Positions 52,350-60,474 are shown, counted from the stretch's first letter. The stretch: DNA of 64,000 bases from Roseitalea porphyridii (GCF_004331955.1 NZ_CP036532.1:1116001-1180000), one strand, 5' to 3'. The notes: generated from the sequence alone by a model not told the origin. A program made the numbers and translations.

Positions 52350-53609
52350 CTACGGCCGGTCCTCTTGGGGCTCGTCCGCCGCCCTGTCCGAGCGCGGATT
52401 GAGGACCAGCGTCTGCGGCGTCGAGAACCGCGCCGTCAGGATGCGCACGAAGCGCTCGCGGGTGTCCGACGGTGCGCGCTGGCTGATCCTCCAGGCGGCA
52501 AAGGCGATCAGCGCCAGATGCGCCCCGGCCGTCGTCCAGAACATGCCCTCGGGCCCTGCCACGTTCATCACCACGCCGGCGACCAGCGGGCCGATGATCG
52601 AGCCGACGCCGAACAGCAACAGCAGTCCGCCCGCCGTGCGCAGGAAATCGCCGTCCGGCGCATGGTCGTTGGCATGGCTGATCAGCAGCGGATACATGGT
52701 GTGGATGAAGGCGCCGAAGAAGGTCGCGCCGATCAGGATCGGCACGATCGCGCGCGGGCTGACCGCAACGAACCATGCGGCCGTCACGATCGCGGCGGCG
52801 CACACGGCGATCAGCACGTAGCGCCTGTCCGTTCGGTCCGAGGCGTAGCCGACCGGCACCTGCGCGGCCGCGCCGGCAAGCAGCGTCGCCGACACGAAAA
52901 TGGCGATCGCCGTGACGCTCATGCCGATCTGGTTGCCGTAGACGGCCGCCAGCGTGCCGAACGCCGAATTGGCGATGCCGACCAGGAGGATGCCGGCGAC
53001 CGCGACCGGCGAGTTGCGCCACAGCTTGGGGATGTCGAGAGACACCTTGGTCAGCGGCGCCGGCTGCTGGGTGGCGTAGAGCGCCGTCGGGATCAGCGCC
53101 AGCGCGTAGAAGATCGCGCCCAGGACGAAGAACGTCGCCGCCGACGTGTCGCCGAGCGGCAGCACCATCTGGCCGGCCGTGTTGGCCGACAGATTGACCA
53201 TCGCGTAGAGCCCGAACACGCGGCCGCGCGATTCCGGCCCGCTGCGTTCGTTGAGCCAGCTTTCCATGATCTGCTGGGCACCGGCGAAACAGAAGCCCGA
53301 CAGCGCCCTGAGCGGCACCCAGGCGATCGGATGCATCAGAAGCAGCGACAGCAGGATCGCGACGCCGGCGAGCGCGGTCATCGCGCCGAACGCCCGGATA
53401 TGCCCGACCCGCTTGACCGTGCGCGGCACGATCAGGCAGCCGAGCACGAAGCCGATCGCCCAGCCGGTTCCCAGAAGACCGAGGGAGAAGGCCGAAAAGC
53501 CCTCCTGCGCGCCACGAACGGGAAGGATGAGCCCGTTCAGCCCGCCCGCGAACATCAGCGAGGCGGCGCCGAGCAGCAACGGGCCGGTGGACGTGGGCAG
53601 TGTGGGCAT
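52350..53609 (-). CDS. MFS transporter (paralogue of 38799-40040)
   Basis: A 419-residue major facilitator with motifs GWAIGFVLGCLIVPRTVKRV and DRTDRRYVLI. It aligns along its length with the other MFS protein of the window and shares the tail TPQTLVLNPRS (versus TPETFNLDPRS). ATG 53609 aligns exactly with the paralogue start; the in-frame GTG 53618 would add three residues. The substrate is unknown. Confidence 0.87.
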   Translation of the reverse strand: MPTLPTSTGPLLLGAASLMFAGGLNGLILPVRGAQEGFSAFSLGLLGTGWAIGFVLGCLIVPRTVKRVGHIRAFGAMTALAGVAILLSLLLMHPIAWVPLRALSGFCFAGAQQIMESWLNERSGPESRGRVFGLYAMVNLSANTAGQMVLPLGDTSAATFFVLGAIFYALALIPTALYATQQPAPLTKVSLDIPKLWRNSPVAVAGILLVGIANSAFGTLAAVYGNQIGMSVTAIAIFVSATLLAGAAAQVPVGYASDRTDRRYVLIAVCAAAIVTAAWFVAVSPRAIVPILIGATFFGAFIHTMYPLLISHANDHAPDGDFLRTAGGLLLLFGVGSIIGPLVAGVVMNVAGPEGMFWTTAGAHLALIAFAAWRISQRAPSDTRERFVRILTARFSTPQTLVLNPRSDRAADEPQEDRP

Positions 53610-53690
53610 GATTGTCACCCATGCCAGCGACCGCGCCGTCCGGCAAGTGAAACCTGACCGGGGCGACCGGCCGGGCGACGGCGAAACGGC

Positions 53691-55211
53691 CTATTGGAAG
53701 GCGGTCTCCGAAAAGCTTCTGAGTTTCCGAGAATGCAGCCGTTCGGGCGGCATCTTGGCGAGCGTCTCCATCGCCTTGATGCCGATGATCAGATGCTGGC
53801 CGACCTGCGTGCGGTAGAAGTCCGAGGCCATGCCCGGCATCTTCAGTTCGCCATGCAGCGGCTTGTCGGAAACGCACAGAAGCGTGCCATAGGGCACCCG
53901 GAAGCGGAAGCCGTTCGCCGCGATCGTCGCCGATTCCATGTCGAGCGCGATCGACCGCGACTGGCTGAGCCGCTTGACCGGCCCGCGCTGGTCGCGCAGT
54001 TCCCAGTTGCGGTTGTCGATCGTCGCGACCGTGCCCGTGCGCATGATCCGCTTGAGATCGTAACCCTTCAGGCCGGTCACCTCGGCGACGGCCTCCTCGA
54101 GCGCCACCTGCACCTCGGCCAGCGGCGGCACCGGCACCGACAGCGGCAGGTCGTCGTCGAGCACCGAGTCCTCGCGCACATAGGCATGCGCCAGAACGTA
54201 GTCGCCGAGCTGCTGCGTGTTGCGCAGGCCCGCACAGTGGCCGAGCATCAGCCAGGCGTGCGGGCGCAGCACCGCGATATGGTCGGTGATCGTCTTGGCG
54301 TTGGACGGGCCGACGCCGATGTTGACCATGGTGATCCCGCTGCGATCGGACCGGGTGAGATGGTAGGTCGGCATCTGCGGCAGCCGCGAGGGCGGCGCGC
54401 CGCTCTCGGGCTCGGTCGCGCCGGCGCGCGTGACGATGTTGCCAGGCTCGACGAAGGTTTCGTAGCCCGAGGCCGGATCGGCGATCTGCTGACGGGCGAA
54501 CGCGCAGAACTCGTCGATGTAGAACTGGTAGTTGGTGAACAGCACGAAGTTCTGGAAATGCCAGGGGCTGGTGGCGGTGTAGTGCGACAGCCTGTGCAGC
54601 GAATAGTCGACCCGCTGCGCCGTGAACGGGGCGAGCGGCGAGGGCTGCCCCGGCGCGGCCTCGAAATCGCCGTTGGCGATGTCGTCGTTGGTCACGTTCA
54701 GGTCGGGCACGTCGAACACGTCGCGCAGCGGCCGGACGAGCCGGTCGGCCTTGGCGCCGTCGACATAGGTGCCTTCGAGAAAGGCGAAATGCAGCGGGAT
54801 CGGCGTGCCCGACTCGCACACTTCGACGGCCACGTCATGATTGCGGATCAGGAGACCGATCTGCGTTTCAAGATAGCTGCCGAAGAGATCCGGCCGCGTC
54901 ACGGTCGTGGCGTAATGGCCGGGCTGGGCCAGATGGCCGTAGGCGAGGCGTGAATCGACCTGGTCATAGGTCGCCGTCTTGACCGATATCTGCGGATAGT
55001 AGGCGCGCACCCGCGCGTCGAGATCGCCCTTTTCGGTCATCTCGGCGAACCGGTCGCGGATGAAGGCGGTGTTGCGCTCATAGAGCGCCCGCAGGGCGGC
55101 AACCGCCTCGGCGGGATCGGTGTAGAATTTCGGCCGTTCGGGCGGCGGCGTCAGGAAACCCGCCATCTCCGGGCCAAGGCTGGGATGTGATTCGTTCGTT
55201 CTCTTGTCCAT
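53691..55211 (-). CDS. amn: AMP nucleosidase
   Basis: Cleaves AMP to adenine and ribose 5-phosphate, adjusting the adenylate pool. The 506-residue length and the segments GITMVNIGVGPSNAKTITDH, RPHAWLMLGHCAGL and IALDMESATIAANGFRFRVP (active-site Met-Glu and Asp regions of the nucleoside phosphorylase fold) identify it. The N-terminal regulatory domain is present. Two very small genes lie immediately upstream on the same strand. Confidence 0.94.
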   Translation of the reverse strand: MDKRTNESHPSLGPEMAGFLTPPPERPKFYTDPAEAVAALRALYERNTAFIRDRFAEMTEKGDLDARVRAYYPQISVKTATYDQVDSRLAYGHLAQPGHYATTVTRPDLFGSYLETQIGLLIRNHDVAVEVCESGTPIPLHFAFLEGTYVDGAKADRLVRPLRDVFDVPDLNVTNDDIANGDFEAAPGQPSPLAPFTAQRVDYSLHRLSHYTATSPWHFQNFVLFTNYQFYIDEFCAFARQQIADPASGYETFVEPGNIVTRAGATEPESGAPPSRLPQMPTYHLTRSDRSGITMVNIGVGPSNAKTITDHIAVLRPHAWLMLGHCAGLRNTQQLGDYVLAHAYVREDSVLDDDLPLSVPVPPLAEVQVALEEAVAEVTGLKGYDLKRIMRTGTVATIDNRNWELRDQRGPVKRLSQSRSIALDMESATIAANGFRFRVPYGTLLCVSDKPLHGELKMPGMASDFYRTQVGQHLIIGIKAMETLAKMPPERLHSRKLRSFSETAFQ

Positions 55212-55275
55212 GCATCATCATATACGGGCAGATCATTGCACGCAAAAGACGTCCGATGCCCGAAGGCGCGTCGGC

Positions 55276-55461
55276 TCAGGGGCGCATCAGGCTGACATAG
55301 AGAACGAAGCCGACGCCGCCGCCCTTGCGCGCGCCCTCGTCGGCCTGCGCGACGGCGAAGCCGGCGAGCGGCCCGATGAACAGGCCGGCCAGAAGCGCGG
55401 CTCTCGCGCAGGTGCGCACGGTGCCGAGCGTCCGGCGGGTGATGGTGTTGGTCGCGCTCAT
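55276..55461 (-). CDS. Small hydrophobic protein (61 aa), unknown
   Basis: From ATG 55461 it encodes 61 residues: a polar start with Thr and Arg (ITRRTLGTVRTC), a hydrophobic segment (ALLAGLFIGPLAGFAVA), a short charged stretch (ADEGARKGGG) and a second hydrophobic end. It lies 17 nt after the stop of the 55-residue gene and 64 nt before amn. The open frame extends further upstream, across that gene, but the start chosen is the first after it. I do not recognise a family. Confidence 0.5.
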   Translation of the reverse strand: MSATNTITRRTLGTVRTCARAALLAGLFIGPLAGFAVAQADEGARKGGGVGFVLYVSLMRP

Positions 55462-55478
55462 GAGATGCCCCTGACGAA

Positions 55479-55646
55479 CTACTTGCGCGGGATCGCGCAG
55501 GCGCCGGGGCGTTCGAAGACGCACGGCACCGTCGATTGAACCTTCCAGGAATAGGCCGGCCCGCTGGCACGCTCGATCATGCCGATCATCGCAAAGGCGA
55601 AGATCATCGCGATCAGACAGATGATGGTGAAGCGGCGTGCGAGCAT
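55479..55646 (-). CDS. Small membrane or secreted protein (55 aa), unknown
   Basis: ATG 55646 has AAAGGA with 8 nt spacing. The product starts MLARRFTII, has a Met-rich hydrophobic helix (LIAMIFAFAMIGMIE), and a short mature tail with two cysteines (TVPCVFERPGACAIP) that could form a disulfide. A promoter with the same hexamer spacing as the feuN promoter lies upstream. Helix-plus-two-Cys layout and small size recall FeuN, but there is no sequence identity that I can see. Confidence 0.58.
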   Translation of the reverse strand: MLARRFTIICLIAMIFAFAMIGMIERASGPAYSWKVQSTVPCVFERPGACAIPRK

Positions 55647-55671
55647 CGGTTTCGTCCTTTCCCGACGCCCA

Positions 55672-55704
55672 CACTAGCGGTGTGCCGCTGAACCCATGCT
55701 GAGA
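55672..55704 (-). promoter_or_regulatory. FeuP-type direct-repeat box and -10 of the 55-aa gene
   Basis: On the minus strand: TCTCAG (55704-55699), five bases, GTTCAG (55693-55688), ten bases, CTAGTG (55677-55672). The spacing equals that of the feuN promoter exactly. The -10 lies 25 nt before the ATG. Confidence 0.42.
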
Positions 55705-55709
55705 TCGGC

Positions 55710-55726
55710 GTTCAGCCAGCGTTCAG
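55710..55726 (+). promoter_or_regulatory. Perfect GTTCAG direct repeat
   Basis: GTTCAG (55710-55715), CCAGC, GTTCAG (55721-55726), plus strand, directed toward the GST gene. No good -10 is seen ten bases downstream, so it may serve as an extra binding site for the divergent minus-strand promoter. Confidence 0.4.
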
Positions 55727-55801
55727 ATAGGTAAACGCCGCTTATGGCTTTGCGCTGGGCCGGCCAGCGCCTATGTGGAGGGCACAAGAAGGGAGTGCCC
55801 G

Positions 55802-56509
55802 ATGCCGCAACAGACCGCGCCGATAGAGCTTCACTACTGGCCGACGCCGAACGGCTGGAAGATCACGATCATGCTCGAGGAGCTGGGCGTGCCCTACGAG
55901 GTCCATTATGTCGACATCGGCAAGGGCGACCAGTTCAAGCCGGACTTCCTGAAGATCGCGCCCAACAACCGCATGCCGGCGATCATCGACCCGGAAGGCC
56001 CGGGCGGCGAGCCGATCTCCGTGTTCGAATCGGGCGCTATCCTTCAATATCTGGGGCGCAAGTTCGACCGCTTCTATCCGGCCGACCCGCGCGCGCGGAC
56101 CGCCGTCGACGAGTGGCTGTTCTGGCAGATGGGCGGGCTCGGCCCGATGGCCGGCCAAGCACACCATTTCCGTCAGTACGCGCCCGAGAAGGTACCCTAC
56201 GCGATCGATCGCTACACCAACGAGGTCAACCGGCTCTACGGCGTCATGAACACGCGCCTTGCCGACCATGACTTCCTCGCCGGCGCCTATTCGATCGCCG
56301 AAATGGCCTGCATCGGCTGGGTCGTGCCCCATGAGCGACAGGGGCAGGATCTGAACGATTTCCCGCACCTCAAGCGCTGGTTCGAGGCGATGCACGACCG
56401 TCCCGCCGTCGTGCGCGGCCTTGCCGTCGGCAAGGACCGCCGCGAGCAGACGAACCTGCGCGACGACAAGGACGCGCAGGCCATCCTGTTCGGTCAGAAG
56501 GCCCGGTAG
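55802..56509 (+). CDS. Glutathione S-transferase, YfcG-like
   Basis: A 235-residue thioredoxin-fold GST. The N-terminal domain has TPNGWKITIMLEELG and the cis-Pro motif NRMPAIIDPEGPGGEPISVFESGAI (ending ESGA, glutathione binding), as in disulfide-bond oxidoreductases YfcG and YghU. The C-terminal domain has AEMACIGWVVPH. ATG 55802 follows GGGAG. Likely cytoplasmic, glutathione-dependent disulfide reduction; substrate unknown. Confidence 0.88.
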   Translation: MPQQTAPIELHYWPTPNGWKITIMLEELGVPYEVHYVDIGKGDQFKPDFLKIAPNNRMPAIIDPEGPGGEPISVFESGAILQYLGRKFDRFYPADPRARTAVDEWLFWQMGGLGPMAGQAHHFRQYAPEKVPYAIDRYTNEVNRLYGVMNTRLADHDFLAGAYSIAEMACIGWVVPHERQGQDLNDFPHLKRWFEAMHDRPAVVRGLAVGKDRREQTNLRDDKDAQAILFGQKAR

Positions 56510-56525
56510 GGGACGGGCGCCGGGC

Positions 56526-56873
56526 TTACTGGCGCTGCCAGTCCTCGCCGCGACAGATCAGGCCCCCGGCGACGCAGCCCTGCAGCTTCATCGTGTTGCC
56601 GTTGACCCTTGCCTTGCCGCGATAGGTCTTGCCCTCGGCGAGGTCGGTGATCTGGCCGTCATAGTTGCTGCCGCCGCCCGAGAGCCGGCCGATCGACTGG
56701 CCGGCATATTCGCCATTGCGCACGGTGCCGCAGAACTCGGCGCCGCACGGCGCAAACCGCACCAGCGTTCCGGTGCTCGGGCGCAGCCACGTGCCCTCGA
56801 TGGGTTCGGCGGCGAGCGCCGGCGTGGTGATCATCGCCGCCGCGGCGGCAAGTGCGAGAATCGTCGTCTTCAT
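56526..56873 (-). CDS. DUF2147-type exported protein
   Basis: A 115-residue protein with a signal peptide (cleavage near ALAAE) and a small beta-rich domain beginning EGTWLRPSTGTLVRF with cysteines in CGAEFCG and at the end (GCVAGGLICRG). DUF2147 proteins are periplasmic; their function is unknown. AGGA precedes ATG 56873. A TTGACG-N3-ACGTAAA site lies about 50 bp upstream. Confidence 0.8.
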   Translation of the reverse strand: MKTTILALAAAAAMITTPALAAEPIEGTWLRPSTGTLVRFAPCGAEFCGTVRNGEYAGQSIGRLSGGGSNYDGQITDLAEGKTYRGKARVNGNTMKLQGCVAGGLICRGEDWQRQ

Positions 56874-56922
56874 CTGGTCCTCCCGATGGTCCGGCAGTGC
56901 GGGCTGGTTCGGCGCACTATGA

Positions 56923-56938
56923 TTGACGCACACGTAAA
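56923..56938. promoter_or_regulatory. Second LiuR-like site, upstream of the DUF2147 gene
   Basis: TTGACGCACACGTAAA differs from the site before ETF-QO (TTGACGTTTACGTAAA) only in the three central bases. Confidence 0.35.
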
Positions 56939-57147
56939 AGTAAACCGAAACCATGTGCCGCCCTGTGACCCCGCGCCGTGGCGGGTCTGGCGTCGCGAAC
57001 GGCGGCCGGCGGTCACCATTTGCGCCATCGAACCGTTGGCCACGGTTAGCGAATGCTTGCCGCCCGCGCGGTGTATGGTCCGTGAACGCGCGGCTTTTCC
57101 CGTTCATTTGCAGCGGCTTGGCTGCTTAACGAACGGTTCGGTTTACC

Positions 57148-57270
57148 CCCTGTTTTTGTTTCGTTTGCGCCCCATTAAGCACCCTTGTTTGCCAGCCGTT
57201 GAAACGCGGGCGGCATGCTCCTCCCCATCGAAGGCGCGGAAACGAAACACGGCGCCAGTGGAAAACAGGG
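57148..57270 (+). promoter_or_regulatory. Long-range hairpin in the leader of the Sel1-like gene
   Basis: Left arm CCCTGTTTT (57148-57156), TGTTTCGTTT (57157-57166), GCGCC (57167-57171). Right arm GGCGC (57233-57237), AAACGAAACA (57240-57249), AAAACAGGG (57262-57270). These 24 bp pair in nested order with a 2-nt and a 12-nt bulge on the right side. The rest of the 417-nt gap (56874-57290) is comparatively AT-rich and shows no other gene. Confidence 0.5.
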
Positions 57271-57290
57271 TTACGCTAGAGGGGTTCGAC

Positions 57291-57557
57291 ATGGCACGCC
57301 TTGAAATCGAAAACGCGGACTTCGCCGGCCTCGGCGCGAACGCAAACGCCGACATTCTCTTCGAGATGGGTCTGGCCTGCGCCACCGGCCGGGACGGCGA
57401 GACCGACCTGGTCGCCGCGCACAAATGGTTCAACATCGCCGCCATCAAGGGTTCGGCGCGCGCCGGCGCTCTGCGCGCCGAGATCGCCGAGACGATGAGC
57501 AAGGCCGAACTGGCAAAGGCGCTTCGCGACGCGCGCGAATGGATGACGCGCCACTGA
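57291..57557 (+). CDS. Small Sel1-like repeat protein
   Basis: An 88-residue protein with one Sel1-like repeat (ADILFEMGLACATG and DLVAAHKWFNIAAIKGSARA) and a helical end (SKAELAKALRDAREWMTRH). Similar single-repeat proteins are common in Hyphomicrobiales, from memory, with no known function. AGAGGGG precedes ATG 57291. The open frame extends far upstream but is non-coding there. A stable structured leader precedes it. Confidence 0.78.
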   Translation: MARLEIENADFAGLGANANADILFEMGLACATGRDGETDLVAAHKWFNIAAIKGSARAGALRAEIAETMSKAELAKALRDAREWMTRH

Positions 57558-57647
57558 CATCGGAGCGGCCGGCCGCATGACGGCTGGCCTCCGCCATTCA
57601 GCGGGTGGGCGCCGGGCAGGGGACGGCGCTTTCGGGGACCGCTGATC

Positions 57648-57681
57648 GGGCCGCGCGCCATGGGGGCAGGGCGCGCGGCCC
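57648..57681. terminator. 12-bp hairpin between convergent genes
   Basis: GGGCCGCGCGCC (57648-57659) pairs perfectly with GGCGCGCGGCCC (57670-57681), loop 10 nt. It lies between the ends of the Sel1-like gene and the YitT-family gene and could serve both, though no T tract is present. Confidence 0.45.
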
Positions 57682-57712
57682 CATTCCCTTTGCCGCCGCC
57701 CGAAGCGGGCGA

Positions 57713-58387
57713 TCAGCTCACCCCGACATAGCGGCCCGGCTTGTGATTGACGCCGAGGATCAGGTTGAACATCACGGCCCCGGCGACAGACCAGATGATC
57801 CCCTGCCAGCCGATCACCAGCGCCGCGCCGGCGAGGATGACGGCGTCTATGCCGAGCTGGACGTAGCCCGCGCGCAGGCCGCGCGTCGACTGCAGCCAGT
57901 AGACCAGGATGTTGATGCCGCCCAGGCCCGCGCCGTGCCGGAACAGCGCCAGAAGTCCGAGGCCGATCATGATGCCGCCGATCAGGCCCGCGAAGGCCGG
58001 CTCGAGCGCCGCGATGTCGATCAGGGCGGGGTAGGTTCGGACCAGAACGCTCATCAGCGCGATCGCGCAGAAGGTCTTGATGACGAAGCGCCAGCCCATG
58101 CCGCCGACGGCCAGCGCATAAAAGGGTAGGTTGAGCGAAAAGAACAGCACCGAGAAGTCGAGCCCGGTTGCATAGGACAGCGCCAGCGCGATGCCGGCGA
58201 CGCCCGAAACGACAAGCTCGGCCTGCTGGAACAGGAACACGCCGAACGAGACGAGCGCCACCCCGATCGTGATGGCAAAGACGTCCTCGGGCAGCGTGTG
58301 CCGGCTGGGCCGGATCATCATCACGTCCGGCGGCTTGCGCGTGCCCGCCTCGGACGCGCCCGTGCCGGATGCGGTGTCGGTGTTCAT
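57713..58387 (-). CDS. YitT family membrane protein
   Basis: A 224-residue integral membrane protein with about six hydrophobic segments and the YitT (DUF161) signatures VSGVAGIALALSYATG and GLGGINILVYWLQ. Here the C-terminal cytoplasmic domain of longer relatives is absent, as in many proteobacterial members. Function unknown. ATG 58387 with AAAGGG upstream is preferred over a longer frame from 58453. Confidence 0.84.
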   Translation of the reverse strand: MNTDTASGTGASEAGTRKPPDVMMIRPSRHTLPEDVFAITIGVALVSFGVFLFQQAELVVSGVAGIALALSYATGLDFSVLFFSLNLPFYALAVGGMGWRFVIKTFCAIALMSVLVRTYPALIDIAALEPAFAGLIGGIMIGLGLLALFRHGAGLGGINILVYWLQSTRGLRAGYVQLGIDAVILAGAALVIGWQGIIWSVAGAVMFNLILGVNHKPGRYVGVS

Positions 58388-58466
58388 CGGATCGGGACCC
58401 TTTTCGTGTTTGCCCGTCATGATGGCCCAGATCACCGCCGCAGGGTGCGGCATCGGCGCGTCGCGA

Positions 58467-59576
58467 TCAACCCGTCCCGCGCGCGGTCTCCAGCGCCGCG
58501 GGCAGGGCGGCCGCGAACGCTTCGAGTTCCTCGGCGCGGCCGACGCTGACCCGGATGCACCGGTCGAGCCCGGGCGCCATCGGCTTGCGCACGAAGATGC
58601 GCGCCGCCATCAGCGCCTTGAGGACGTTCATGGCGAAGGCGCCGTCGCCGCCACAGTCCAGCGCCACGAAATTGGTGGCCGAGGCGATCGGCACGAGCCC
58701 GGCGTCATGCCCGATCGTGGCGATCGTCTCGCGCGCGGCCGCGATCTGCGCGACCGTCTCGGCCAGCCAGAGCCGGTCATCGAGCGCCGCCCGCGCGGCG
58801 CGCTGGGCGACGAGATTGACGCCGAAATGGTCGCGCACCTTGTCGAACGGCGCGATCAGGTCGCGGTGGCCGAAGCCATAGCCGCACCTGAGGCCCGCCA
58901 GCCCGTAGGCCTTCGAAAAGGTGCGCAGGCGCAACAGGTTCGGCCGGGACGTGTCGACCGGCGGCAGCGTGCCTTCGGGCGCGGTCTCGCCATAGGCCTC
59001 GTCGAGCACGATCAGCGTGTCCTCGGGCACCGCATCGAAGAAGCGTCCGAGCGCGGACGCATCCCACCAGGTGCCCATCGGATTGTCGGGATTGGAGACA
59101 TAGACGATGGCGGCCGCCGCGTCGCGGGCCGCAGCCGCCAGCGCCTCCAGATCCTCGTGATCGTCGCGATAGGGTACGGTGACCAGATTGGCGCCATGGC
59201 CGGCGACGTGGAAATTGAAGGTCGGATAGGCGCCAAGCGAACTGACGACCGGGGCGCCGGCACCGGCGAAGATGCGCACGACCAGCCCCAGCAGCCCGTC
59301 TATGCCCGGCCCGACGACGATCTCGTCCATCTTCGTGCCCAACTCCATGGCGAGCCGCTCGCGCAGGGGCCAGCATTCGGGATCGCAATAGCGCCACGCA
59401 TCGCCCGAGGCCGCCTGAATGGCCGTCATCGCGGCGGGAGAAGCACCCAGATTGCCCTCATTGGCACCGAGCCGGGCGAGGAAGGGCCGGCCGGTGTCGC
59501 GCTCGGTGCGCTCGGGCGCGACGAACGGGATGGTCGCCGGCAAGGCCGCGACGAGCGGGGTGGGGCGGGGCGGCAT
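58467..59576 (-). CDS. Pyridoxal-phosphate aminotransferase, HisC-like
   Basis: A 369-residue class I/II aminotransferase. The PLP-binding lysine is in RTFSKAYGLAGLRCGYG; SNPDNPMGTW and the Asp/Tyr of LIVLDEAYGE complete the cofactor site. It resembles histidinol-phosphate aminotransferases, but the true substrate cannot be told, and no other histidine genes are near. ATG 59576 gives the family start; the open frame upstream covers the repeat region and is not coding. Confidence 0.85.
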   Translation of the reverse strand: MPPRPTPLVAALPATIPFVAPERTERDTGRPFLARLGANEGNLGASPAAMTAIQAASGDAWRYCDPECWPLRERLAMELGTKMDEIVVGPGIDGLLGLVVRIFAGAGAPVVSSLGAYPTFNFHVAGHGANLVTVPYRDDHEDLEALAAAARDAAAAIVYVSNPDNPMGTWWDASALGRFFDAVPEDTLIVLDEAYGETAPEGTLPPVDTSRPNLLRLRTFSKAYGLAGLRCGYGFGHRDLIAPFDKVRDHFGVNLVAQRAARAALDDRLWLAETVAQIAAARETIATIGHDAGLVPIASATNFVALDCGGDGAFAMNVLKALMAARIFVRKPMAPGLDRCIRVSVGRAEELEAFAAALPAALETARGTG

Positions 59577-60223
59577 CGGCGCGGCTCCTGCGGGGTGCGA
59601 TCGTGCGCTGATAGCAGATTTTCCCGCTGCGGTAAGCCGCACGGCGACGACCGCCCGCGCCTGCGCGGACCAGGTCGTGTCAGGCCGCCGTGCCCGCCGC
59701 AGCGGGAGGCACGCCACCGTGCAGCCCGCCATCCTTGCTATCGCGCGGTCGGATCCCTCGTCGTCCCGGCACGCGGCCACAAGACAGAGTGCATCCGAAG
59801 TCCTGGCACGCGCCCACCAGGCAAGGTGCGCACCAAGCCCCGGCATGCCGCCGCCGGGCAGGATGCTTCCCAAGCCCCCACGCCGCCGCCGGACAGGTGC
59901 GCCCCAAGCCCCGGCACAGGGCCACCACGCACGGTGCGCACCTCGCCTCGGCAAGACGCCGCCGGGCAGGGTGGACCTCAAGCCCCCCACGACGCCGCCG
60001 GGCAGGATGCGTCCCTCGTCTGGGCGGCGGCAGGAGACCGAATTTGCGCTGTTTCCCTTCGAAGACATCTGGCGCGGAAGTTGGCCGCCGGTCTTCCAGG
60101 GCCTGTGCCTGGGGCGGGGCGGGCCTTGGCTGTCCGTTTTCGAAGGCGCATGCCGGCGAAGGCCGGATGGGTGGCGTCGGCGCTTTGACGGGCCGGAAAA
60201 TCGTGATAGGCGGATTGCCGCGC
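59577..60223. other. 647-nt region without a convincing gene
   Basis: Between the aminotransferase start and tRNA-Ser. It contains the 37-bp tandem repeat (59764-60018). Open frames cross it on both strands, but their predicted proteins are repeat-driven or read through the tRNA. About 200 nt of unremarkable sequence separate the repeat from the tRNA. Confidence 0.6.
59764..60018. repeat. Degenerate 37-bp tandem repeat, seven units
   Basis: Units start at 59764, 59801, 59838, 59875, 59909, 59946 and 59983, with lengths 37, 37, 37, 34, 37, 37 and 36. The common core is CCGGCA, then a CCGCC-rich part, GGCAGG-TGCG and a CCAAG-like end. Units lie end to end without spacers. Confidence 0.7.
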
Positions 60224-60314
60224 GGAGAGGTGGCCGAGTGGTCGAAGGCGCTCCCCTGCTAAGGGAGTATACCCCAAAAGGGTATCGAGGGTTCGAATCC
60301 CTTCCTCTCCGCCA
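60224..60314 (+). tRNA. tRNA-Ser (GCU anticodon)
   Basis: Acceptor stem GGAGAGG (60224-60230) pairs with CCTCTCC (60304-60310), then G and encoded CCA (60312-60314). Anticodon stem CTCCC/GGGAG with loop CTGCTAA gives anticodon GCT (60258-60260), reading AGC and AGU. A long variable arm (TACCCC-aaaa-GGGTA) marks it as a class II serine tRNA, and the T arm has GGTTCGAATCC. The sequence downstream looks like an integrated island. Confidence 0.95.
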
Positions 60315-60474
60315 TTGCTCGCCGAGTTCACCAGTGATTTGAAGTGGTTATGGGATTGGTGCCCGTGTGCGCCCCACATTTTGCCCCACATTGCAATGTG
60401 AATCATCCGCCCCTTCGTTCTTGCGAGTTCGATAAAGCCCCGGCGAGGACTAAGCTCATCTATTCGCTCCTTGG
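60315..60474. other. Junction between tRNA-Ser and island, with palindrome and direct repeat
   Basis: 160 nt. A 14-bp perfect palindrome CACATTGCAATGTG lies at 60387-60400 and a direct repeat GCCCCACATT at 60371-60380 and 60383-60392. Possibly recombinase-related or the remnant of an integrase end; no integrase gene is seen in the window. Confidence 0.4.

Noticed and set aside
51193-54819. A 1208-codon open frame on the minus strand
   Set aside because: It spans the Lrp regulator, the LysE gene, an MFS gene and part of amn in a different frame from the last three. Only its last 150 codons (the Lrp regulator) have protein-like sequence; the rest is Arg-rich shadow.
59764-60018. CRISPR array
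   Set aside because: The period of 37 bp is suggestive, but units follow each other directly without unique spacers, the units are degenerate, and no cas gene is present.
59978-60406. 142-codon minus-strand frame across tRNA-Ser
   Set aside because: Its central part is the tRNA gene read backwards (GGEEGIRTLDT is the well-known translation of a serine tRNA). Not a protein gene.
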